In this document: positions 55,501 through 64,000 of the stretch, piece after piece
How the letters are laid out: each line of letters begins with the position of its first letter
Position numbering within the stretch: the first letter of the stretch is position 1
Assembly (NCBI GenBank): GCA_029851415.1
Contig: CM056742.1
Span: forward strand, 113,214,246 to 113,278,245
Reading direction: 5' to 3'
From: Eretmocerus hayati
Taxonomy: Eukaryota > Arthropoda > Insecta > Hymenoptera > Aphelinidae
DNA length: 64,000 nt
The notes under the pieces: model-generated
What the model saw: the letters and a program-made list of their open reading frames with translations, nothing else
What the model was told of the DNA's origin: nothing
Databases searched by the model: none
Position numbers and translations under genes: made by a program

Positions 55501-56293
55501 AGGTAACTGTGCCTAATTTGCCCCCATTCTCTAATTTGCCCCCATTCAAGTTCTCACATGTACGAACCCGCAGACCTTGCCCCGCATTTTTTTCATATTT
55601 GTTACGTTAAAATATGAGAAAATAAATGTTTTGGACCGATCTTAGATGACCCGCGCCTTTCTTAGAACAGAAAAACTGATTTCGCTACTTCCGACTTCTT
55701 TTTTGTTATTCACTAGAAGTTATGCCAAACAAAATTGATGGAATTAATTTTAACGTGCCTTAACTCATTTTCTTTGTCTTCGTCTAAACTTTACAATGCT
55801 TCTTGCAGAATTGCAAAATTCGATTTTTAGCCGATTCTACGCCCATATCATTAGAAAAAGTGCAGTGTTCCTAATTTGCCCCTATAGCCTTTTCCCAAAC
55901 TCATTCCTCGGTCCATTAAGATGCACCAAATTACCTCAAAAAGTTTCAAAGGCAATAAAAAAAGCTACAAATTGAGCTAAAATACGTCTCATTTGGAGGT
56001 CTGGGAGCCGAGATATCCCGCTTTCACGAAAAACCCGTATAATCCCATGAAAATAGGCCTCTTTTCCCTGTGGGGGCAAATTAGGAACACACTGACAAAA
56101 ACTCGCAAAAAATCTTCTTTCGCGAAAATCAAGATATCTCGGCTCCAATCCGTTCAAATTGAACGTACCTCAGCTCATTTTCAAGGTCTTGAAACAAGCT
56201 TCAAAATGAGCTGAAGTACGTTGAAAAATATAGAGATGAGTTGAAATGGCGAGTAAAACAAAAGTAGTGGGGGCAAATTAGGCACACTTACCT
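55501..56293. mobile_element. family B MITE, TA target, 793 bp
   Basis: TA (55499-55500) then AGGTAACTGTGCCTAATTTG. The right end is GGCACACTTACCT then TA (56294-56295). The mirrored arm reads cgtcTAtttggacg, giving the empty site and confirming TA duplication. Confidence 0.75.
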
Positions 56294-56297
56294 TATT

Positions 56298-56655
56298 TAG
56301 ACGCAGGCGAGTGCGAGTGGGATTTCACTCATTCTTGCTCACAAATGAGATAAGCGGCTAGAATAGGGATACAAACATGGTTTTCTGACTTAAAATGATC
56401 ATCTAAACACGTTCTCATGGTCAATTTGTCTTTTATTCAACGTCTGAAGCCACTCCGTCGAAGAACATGTAACTAAAGTGTTTTCTAGTCTGAGAGCAAG
56501 TATCAATATTTTGGAGTCAAACTGACCCCAAAATCGTGTTGAGATGATCATTTTGAGTCAAAAAACCATGTCCGTATCCCTATTTTAGCCACTCATCTCA
56601 TTTGTGAGCCACAATGAGTGAAATCCCACTCGCACTCGCCTGCGTCCAAATAGAC
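56298..56655. repeat. smaller palindrome in the spacer
   Basis: GAGTGCGAGTGGGATTTCAC is mirrored by GTGAAATCCCACTCGCACTC. AAAATGATCATCT is mirrored in the middle. Arms of about 100 bp. Confidence 0.7.
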
Positions 56656-57277
56656 GAATTAATGTCCATTTTCAACTCGTGAAATAGAACCACCTGCTCG
56701 CATCTGACTCGGGGCTCGCCTCCGGAAGTTTTCACACATATTTGGGGTACATTGAGGAGTAATCCCACACAGATTGGTGCACATTAGTTCAGATGGAAGC
56801 ATATGCGAGCCATACCTTTGAGGTTATTTTGAGCAAAAAGTCAAAAAAGAGTGTTTTGAATTGGCTGAAATAAATCGGCAATTCAAGATCCCACCCAGAT
56901 TATTGTTCTAATTGGTAGTATTTGTATCGAAAAACATAGTCGCACAGGTTTGGGGTCGAGTAAAAAAAAATTGATTTTGTTGAATGGAGCTCAAAGTTTG
57001 GCATTTTTACGAATTTGCTCAGCTTGTAATGACTGTAACTCCTATAGAAAGTCGATTATCACATGTCTAGTGGGAGCTACATCACTTTGAAGCAAGCCCA
57101 AAAATCCCTAAAATGTGCTCTCAGCAAATAGCTCCTAGAAGTTGCTAGGCTCAAGTATCGACCGTGGACAATTTTTTTCTCAAAAGTACTAGTCTTAAGG
57201 AAAAAAATGCGCCGAAGCACGTCCAAAAATGTTGATTCTAGTCGGAGTTGCCACGGAACGGAAAAGTCGGTGAAGCC

Positions 57278-57897
57278 TACGGCTTCACCATGGCGTAAAA
57301 ATAACAAGGTGTGTGACCACGCACGTTTCCGCTAGCCTACCGACCGACGCCATAATGATATTTCGTTGCGGGACCTTTGAATGAACGTAGCACGATGTTT
57401 TGCCTCTGGTTTTACGACTATACGGCTTCATTCGTTCATACGAACGAGTGGAGAATGATCCGATCAACATATTAGTCACTAATTAGAATCTATCTATGAA
57501 TGTCAATGTTTAATGGCACTATTGGAGTTTAGAATTCTCACATATGCTCCACACGCCCTTATGCATCGGGTCCAGATGATTTTTAGGTCGAGAAAATCGG
57601 TAGAATTATTTTTTCCTTCTATTGCACACTGGTCCTGTTATATTTTTGCATTGATTCTCAACACAACAATATAACATTTCCAAGATATTAGATGTGTGAC
57701 TTGTGGATAAACATGCAAATTTGAGCAACACAACACGACAGCTGGCTGTCGGTTACTCACACATGCACTCTATTCAACATCTATAGTAATCCAATATGGA
57801 TAGCGTTGGTGGGCCGCCATGTCTTCGCGGTAGCCGATGCGTTTTAACCGCCCGGGGTCCCACACCTTGTTATCTTTACGCCATGGGCTTCACCGCA
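57278..57897. mobile_element. MITE-like element, ~620 bp, 35-bp inverted ends
   Basis: Left GGCTTCACCATGGCGTAAAA and ATAACAAGGTGTG, right CACACCTTGTTATCTTTACG and CCATGGGCTTCACC. The interior is unrecognised. Confidence 0.6.
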
Positions 57898-58326
57898 ACT
57901 GTCTAGTGACCTTAGGACTCAACTCCGTGAAGGGAGTTGAGGTAACTTCATATTCCTTTACCGTAAAGGCATATGATAACTCCGTACGGCTTTGAGGTAA
58001 ATGCGTGGCTGCCTTCTTCTGGTTACAGCCTTGAGGAAGTTACGGCAAAGGATTACTTCTCTGAGTTTACTTCGTCCAGTTTTTCGGAAAAGTCCACAGC
58101 GCCTCCATGTATTTATCAAGATCATCATGACTATTGAATTAGCATGCACCGTTACGCCTGTCGAAATAAGTGCAGTCAAATGAGTTCATGGAGATTATTT
58201 TATTTACCTAATTCTTCCAACTAGGTTATAATACGGCACTCGCGGAGAACATCAATACATTCCACGCGCGCAAGGTTAAGGCCACGCGCGTGTGATTTGC
58301 GCTGATTTTTACTATAATAGGACCGA
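57898..58326. other. no gene identified
   Basis: Short opposing ORFs of 60-73 codons only. Confidence 0.3.
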
Positions 58327-59573
58327 TTCCATGTAAGATCAGACAGTCGAGAATTGCTCAAGTTTCAAATCACTTCCGGGATGAAATATATGTTCCTTAG
58401 GACAAATTAACGAGACACGTATTTTTGCGTTTTGCCTCATCATGCTCTGACTCGAAGTTATCGAATTTTTTTCATTCAATGGGCATTTCGTGAAATTAGC
58501 AACTTTTGATCGATATAGATGCAATTTTCCGAGTGTAATGGCCTTCGTGAAGATAAGACTTGTACAGAGGGGTCAAGTAAATTATATTGCATTAGAAAAT
58601 CTTGGTACAGAAACACAATTAGTGAGCAGGGTCCACAAAAATTGATTTTTGCCGGAATCGAGGAAAGTTGATTAACTCAAGATAATCATCCTCTATTTTG
58701 ATGGGAAATTTTCTGTGAACTCGTTGAAACACGAGGAACAAACTGTACTTGGTTCGGTTTGCGCGACGTGGCGCAGAGTGGCGCTAAAGATCATTTCCTG
58801 GATTTAATCATCAAAGCTCTCTTTTCATGATCGTTGGGACAGATTGAGTTCGTAATGAATCCGTGGAGTGCTCCGTCGATACTTGGACGCTTCTATCCAC
58901 GCCAATGGCTGTTGAAGACTGATTTCCTCGTTTCTCATTGCATTTATTTACTCTGAAAGACAGGATATACTCCATGCCACACTTGTGTCGAATAATAACA
59001 CAAGTCTGATATCATAGATGAGTCAAACTTAAATTTTATAGCATTAAAGCATCATGGTATTATATTCAGAATCTTAAGAAACAAGTTCTAACAATAAAAT
59101 CCAGAAAATGATCTTTAGCGCCACTCTGCGCCACGTCGCGCAAATCGGACCGAGTGTATTTTGTTCTTCATGTTTCAACGAGTTTACAGAAAATTTCCCA
59201 TCAAAATTGAGGATGATTATTTTGAGCTATTCAACTTTCCTCAATCCCGACCAAAATCAATTTCTGTGGATCCTGCTTACCAATTGTGTTTCTGTACCAA
59301 GATTTTCTGGTGCAATATACCTTAATTGACCCCCTGAGCAAGTCTTATCTCGACGAAGGCTTTACACACGGAGAATTGCATCTATATCGATCAAAAGTTG
59401 CTCATTTCACGATATGCCTATTGAATCAGAAAAATTCGATAATTTCGAGTCAGAGCATGATAGGGCAAAACGCAAAAATACATGTCTCGTTAATTTGTCT
59501 TAAGAAACATATATTCCATCCTGGAAGTGATTTGAGATTTGAGCAATTTTCGACTGTCTGATCTTACATGGAA
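58327..59573. repeat. long palindrome (arms 58327-58801 and 59100-59573)
   Basis: TTCCATGTAAGATCAGACAG is mirrored exactly by CTGTCTGATCTTACATGGAA. The inner anchor is GTGGCGCAGAGTGGCGCTAA. The arms differ by scattered substitutions and small indels. The spacer is about 300 bp. Confidence 0.85.
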
Positions 59574-59646
59574 CATATAGGTAATCTGAGGAGGAGGCGC
59601 GGAGCGCCATCAGGAACGCTGACAGTGCACCTGTGACGGGCACCTG

Positions 59647-59816
59647 CTGCGTCTACATGAGGCTGATTCAGCGCGGATTCAGCGCCGATTATTGTCCGTG
59701 CGGGAGGATAATCGATAAAACGAAGCCCGAAAGGTGTCCTATTTTATCTATTATCCTTCCGCACGGACACGAACCGGCGATGAATTCGCGCTGAATCAGT
59801 CTCATGTAGACGCAGC
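59647..59816. mobile_element. hairpin MITE
   Basis: CTGCGTCTACATGAG is mirrored by CTCATGTAGACGCAG. CCGTGCGGGAGGATAAT is mirrored by ATTATCCTTCCGCACGG. It sits directly beside the preceding palindrome. Confidence 0.7.
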
Positions 59817-60339
59817 CTGCATCCAGCCAATACCGTGCGCGTGTTGCGCGGTTTGCGGAGCTGTAATCGGTGAACCGTCATGGGACGGGGTAAGGTGCAG
59901 ACGAGTGACTCGAGACTCACCACGTCACATAGCAAGAGAACAACTTCTCAAGAGTTTCATCATAAAGATCGTGCAATTTTGCACGGGTCATCATATTTTG
60001 GAAAAGTTCAAAAAATCGTTTTTCGAGATAATCAGGGTAGTCTGATTTTCATGGATTTTGTCTGATCAGGGCCTGGAATAAAAGCTCAACGAGAATTCCC
60101 AAGGTCAAGTCTGAAAGGTTTGTTCAAGATCTTTTGAATAGGGCGAGCTGCGTTGCATTACCTTGAGCCATACTCGAGATAAATGCGATTTAATAAAACA
60201 GATCATGATGCTTTTGCTCTCTTTGAATCAAGAAGAAAAAAAAAGAGGAACAGCTCTGCAGACGTCTCCTCATTCTTTCGTGCTCTTCCAGTAGGTAAAA
60301 ATTTCATATTATGGACCATAGAATGGAATGAAAACTACG

Positions 60340-61466
60340 GGATACTGATCCGAAATGTCATTGTTTTTCAACGTACTTCATGGCATTTCGAACATTGTTC
60401 GAAGACCTCTTAAATGAGCTAAGGCAACGTCAATGAGGTAAGGTCAATTTTGACTAACCGGAGCCGATTCATCAGAGTTTTCCCAAAAAGTGATTCTTTG
60501 CGAGTTCGCGAAAGGGCTTACCCAACATGTTCTCATGAAGCCATCCTTTCAACAGCCCCGGTCGATCTAAACATTTTCTGATATACCTCAGGGCCCGTAT
60601 TTTAAATTTTGCTGTAAAACTTTGCGGCATATTTTGTCGCAAAATTTTCCGGCGTCGGTGGCGCTCTGTCGGTAACCTATAAAATTTGCCGCATTTGCTG
60701 CAGTTTGCCGTCGCGATCTGCCGTGTTTCTTACGGCAATGCAAACACGGCAAACCGCGACGGCAAACTGCAGAAAACGCAGTGAATTTCACAGGTTATTC
60801 ACAGAGCGCCATCGATGCCGGTAAAATTTTAAATACGGGCTCAGCCGATTTTGGAGCTTCTTTCAAGACCCTCAAAATGAGCTGAAGAACGGGTCATTTC
60901 GATTAACTGGAGTCGAGCTGTCTCAATTTCCTCGAAAATCGGTGGAAATTGTTGATAGAGTGCGTGGAATCGTTTTCATCAGCGTGCAACTACGTTTGTG
61001 GCTCTCGGCAGATTCAAAATACCATTCCTGATCTATTTTGACGTGATTAACACGCTATAGTTGAAAAGGTCGTACTCCACACTCTTTCAAGATAACCAAA
61101 TCGGGGGCGTGTTGGGTACACACCAATTTTGGCTTCCGTTTTTGCGAACGATCTCCGTATTTTGCTCATGAAATTGCTCTAAATCGGAGATTTGCAAATT
61201 TAAAAACAGGATGTCAAAGGTCTTGGAGAAAGAAATTAAATGCGTCAAAGTACATTAAGATTGGTTGAACCGAAAACTTTCGGCGCCGGTTTCGCTGAAG
61301 TCAATTCAGTTGTCGATCACTGAAGTGAGCAAACACGAAAAAAGCAAAGGCTCACTCCATATTGTCTGGGAGACGCGAAAATCATCTGAGGTTGGACTCA
61401 ATCATCAATTTTCTCATTTTCTAAGGGGTATGTTGAGTACAGATGACATGTTGGGTACTCTCACCT
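60340..61466. mobile_element. family B MITE, diverged, right end intact
   Basis: The right end is GTTGGGTACTCTCACCT followed by TA at 61467-61468. Interior blocks (TTTCAACGTACTTC, AAGACCTC, GAGCTGAAGAACG, ATCTCCGTATTTTGC) match the other copies. The left terminus is eroded, so that edge is approximate. It carries the MITE at 60592-60841. Confidence 0.5.
60592..60841. mobile_element. 250-bp hairpin MITE with GGCCCGTATTT ends
   Basis: Left GGCCCGTATTTTAAATTTT, right AAAATTTTAAATACGGGCT. CAG flanks both sides (60589-60591, 60842-60844). The interior is a near-continuous foldback (GCCGTCGCGATCTGCCGTGT against ACACGGCAAACCGCGACGGC). Nested in a family B copy. Confidence 0.75.
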
Positions 61467-61977
61467 TATATTTCAATTATTTCGCCTCTGGTGAAACATA
61501 GTATATTGTATCATAAACTAAGGAACTGATGTACGCACAGAATTTAATTCGTGAACAACCTGTTGGGTAATTTTTATCAAGAATATACATATATAGATAC
61601 GTAATATATAGTCAGCGCAAAGGAATATTCGTTACTTGTTATCAGGATATTGGAAAATCTTCCAGTGTTTTGAAATTGACATCGTTACTAAAAATATCTC
61701 GAATTGTATCTGAGAACTAACTTCGATCAAATAAAGTCATGCCATCATGGTATTTCAATGACATTGTGCCACTTGACTTACCTGATCCCTGTCCAGTTAC
61801 ACACTTTAAAATTTATACTTGCATGATCCTGTCACCAAGACTCGCATTAATCGATTGATTGGATTATTCGATCTTGTCGGGTACGGCAGCGAAGGATTCA
61901 ATACAGTTACGGTGCAGCTGTACGTTTATGTTTAAGAGGATGGCGAATATCGGCCGGAATTCGTCTGCTAAATTTCG

Positions 61978-62298
61978 CCAAAACCGTAGTCCCAAAACTA
62001 CGGGCTCAAATTTCATCAAATTGACTCCAAATCCCTGCCAGGAATAGTAGAAACCCGTAGAATTGTGGGAAAGTCAGTAATTTGCTTCGAAACGATCTCT
62101 AGATTTCACAAACTGTCTTGAAAGCAGAAAGCCTTCGAGGTTAGGCCACGACTATACTGTACATATAAGAATTCTGGATGCTGGATTGCCTTGGAAAAGA
62201 CTTTCCCACAATTCTACAGGTTTGATCTATCTCTGGCCAAAATCTCGAGTCAACCCGATAAATGTTGGTGGCGTAGTTCTGGGACTACGGTTTTGGTA
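61978..62298. mobile_element. MITE-like palindrome
   Basis: CCAAAACCGTAGTCCCA at the left is mirrored by GGGACTACGGTTTTGG. The second pair GTAGAATTGTGGGAAAGTC and GACTTTCCCACAATTCTAC lies inside. The middle of about 120 bp is unmatched. Confidence 0.65.
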
Positions 62299-62329
62299 GT
62301 ACAAGCACAAATATTTCGCATTCCAAATT

Positions 62330-62740
62330 CGAGAATTGTACTCCATCGATTGGCAGCACTGCGGGCTGCGGGTGATCTTTGCATGGGCCGTCGGCTGCTA
62401 GCAGACAGACTGCGGCTCTCCCGCATCCCCGCACGCCACAAGTGCCTCGTAGCCGGCGTATATCGTGAAAGAATCGTGACTTCCCGGTGGAAAATAAGAG
62501 TGTTGTGGTCGTGCAAGAGTGCATGAGTGAGTGTTGGGTATTATGTGTGCGCCCGAGATGTGCTGCAGGTTCCTCGCAAACGGGAAGCAGCATGGAGGAA
62601 AACAGGTCTCTACGAAACGCCCCGGCCTTCTCCAAGCACAACTTTGTTATTCATCAGAATAACAAAAGTATAGTCCAGATTCTGGATATTCATCGTGTCG
62701 GAGGGGTGCATGCCCTCTTAGAAGCTAGTGAGACCTAAGT
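62330..62740 (+). other. CG-rich unique stretch, possible 5' exon or promoter region
   Basis: Locally GC- and CpG-rich, unlike the flanks. An 83-codon frame ends at 62736-62738. Its internal ATG at 62592 starts MEENRSLRNAPAFSKHNF. No domain is recognised and no donor site is convincing. It could be a promoter-proximal exon or chance. Confidence 0.2.
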
Positions 62741-63560
62741 GGAGCTTTCTGGTTGTATCCTGACGGCGTGGGTGACGTTGCAATACTGCATGTTTTCCCT
62801 ATATTAAGGTATGGGCTTCCTTGTGTCAGTCTAAAAATTCCCACCCAAATATTCAAATAGGGACGCATTTACGCCTCTTTTGGATTCAAAATATTTTAAA
62901 AATTATGGTCAATGGTTTGCAAACTGGAATGGTCATCTACAAACTATTATAGTAGTGTTGCTGATTATTGTTCTTCAATATCCGCAAGTGATATCAACTT
63001 CGAACTTTGTTCCTGTCTTTATTCTTGGTCTCTGAGTATTTGATCATCCCCTTTTAGGCATTAGCAAATCTTGGAAATTCCATTTACCATTCTTGGACTT
63101 CCCAAGTGTGAATGAAAGATGAATATGCACTCATGGCGAAGAATCATAGAGGGAGACTTTGAATTCTCAGTAGTTTCTAAGGTTCCTAGGAACGAGTCGA
63201 GATATCTTTCATACCTCTATTTTGTTGGTTCTGTTTTTATAGAATAATCCACTCTTCCCCACTAATGGTTGATGTAAGTACTTGGACTGCGAGTTTGATT
63301 AGTTCTGGTTATAGATGTGAATTTATTGCTTTTTCATAACTATTCAAAGAGTAAATTAGTACATATTGATGAATATGGGGACAGATGGTCATCTATTGAT
63401 GCGAACCAACCTGGTTTCCAAGAGAGCGCAAGGCCTGTTCTTGTTTTTGAACATGAACTTCAAAACTGTCCAATGGCAAATCTCAAAGAATAATGACTTT
63501 CTGGTTGTGATCAGAAGTCTTGAGACAGTGTAAATCAAGATCTTGTTCTTGTTGAAGAAT
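62741..63560. other. no gene or repeat identified
   Basis: AT-rich, with no coding frame of note. Confidence 0.3.
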
Positions 63561-63569
63561 GTCCGATTG

Positions 63570-64000
63570 ATGCTTTTTCAGTCGACATGAATTTTTGAAT
63601 TCATATTGGCTAGGAAAAATTTACTCCAGTTCTGATTCACTCTTACTGAAGAGTGTTTCTAAGTTATCCACGTTTTTGAGCGTGAAATTTATACCGAACG
63701 GCAAAGAGATGATTTATGAATTCATCTTTATTTGGAAAAATTTGACTTTTTTGAGGTGAATATATTGAATATAAAGGCAAGAATTTGTGAATCCGTTTTG
63801 ATTAAAATAAAGAGTATTCCAAAACTATCTACGTTTGTGAACGTGAACATACTATTACATGGAGACATGAATTCCTGAATTCATCCCAACTTGGAAAAGG
63901 ATTGCTCCTTTTGAGGAGTATCTCCAAGTTACTTATACGCACGTTTGTGAGCGTGGATGTATTGATTGCGAATACCTTCTCTTTATGAAGAGAGTTTGAT
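63570..64000 (+). repeat. degenerate tandem repeat, irregular unit ~110-160 bp
   Basis: ACGTTTTTGAGCGTG-like motifs at 63670, 63829 and 63940 alternate with GACATGAATTCCTGAATTCA-like motifs at about 63583, 63705 and 63863. The array probably continues past the window end. Confidence 0.5.

Larger units (their letters stand above)
54618..57252. repeat. long palindrome with three internal insertions (arms ~54618-55500 and ~56650-57252)
   Basis: AACTCCGACTAGAATCAACA is mirrored at 57231-57250. CATTTTCAACTCGTGAAATA is mirrored near 55480. GACCCCAAACCTGTGCGACT is mirrored near 56950. The left arm carries the MITE at 55079-55288. The spacer consists of a family B MITE and a smaller palindrome at 56298-56655. 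Confidence 0.8.

Noticed and set aside
62191..62526. 111-codon plus-strand ORF and overlapping minus-strand ORFs
   Set aside because: They overlap on both strands in a locally GC-rich stretch without recognisable domains. Part lies in the palindrome arm at 61978-62298.
1..64000. Bacterial-type operons, ribosome binding sites or riboswitches
   Set aside because: No consecutive co-directional ORFs and no bacterial gene families. All recognised genes are eukaryotic retroelements.

Overview
This window is eukaryotic nuclear DNA, most likely from an arthropod and probably an insect. The grounds are an RTE/BovB-like LINE, a decayed Penelope-like reverse transcriptase, tRNA-derived pol III units, many non-autonomous DNA transposons, a possible spliced exon and very low gene density. 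The species cannot be named from the sequence. I see no intact host gene. The best host-gene candidate is a short GC-rich exon at 34415-34724 behind a good splice acceptor.

The dominant feature is architecture. From about 1.9 kb to 62.3 kb the sequence is tiled by long imperfect inverted repeats (foldbacks or palindromes), often abutting or nested, with arms from about 60 bp to more than 4 kb. The largest spans about 7945-19765. Others lie at about 19825-21686, 22172-23786, 24243-29393 (enclosing two more palindromic systems), 35866-37134, 39379-41002, 43764-45992, 48521-49188, 49543-50898, 54618-57252 and 58327-59573. Smaller MITE-like ones lie between them. None contains a recognisable transposase.

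Layout. 1-451: truncated copy of a TA-target MITE family. 1332-2457: Penelope-like RT remnant, minus strand. 3205-6400: RTE-like LINE, minus strand, broken by stops and a frameshift. 6950-7837: second TA-target MITE. 7945-19765: giant palindrome carrying tRNA-Glu-like units, CACTG-ended elements and a two-level nested insertion at 17571-18858. 19825-21686: inverted arrays of units of about 180 bp around a 328-bp MITE. 22172-23786: palindrome. 24243-29393: outer palindrome around an interlocked A-B-A'-B' foldback rich in the CACTCGG motif, and a foldback rich in CCAGTGAAATTTCACTGG. 29556-33195: a third, diverged copy of the giant palindrome's arm sequence, split by a (TGGA)n array of about 800 bp and a G-rich degenerate minisatellite. 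34415-34724: candidate coding exon with an in-frame TAG. 35866-62300: further palindromes, a LINE 3' tail at 41917-42215, TTAA-flanked MITEs, a Gag-like fragment at 52649-52972 and a tRNA-like sequence between 237-bp direct repeats. 62300-64000: mostly unassigned, ending in a degenerate tandem repeat.

The elements do not form a pathway. They form layers of insertion. Duplicated palindrome arms supply empty-site controls for several insertions, so target-site duplications can be read directly: TTA, TGA, TA and AAT. All homology statements come from reading and aligning by eye. Long palindrome edges are approximate to about 10-20 bases.
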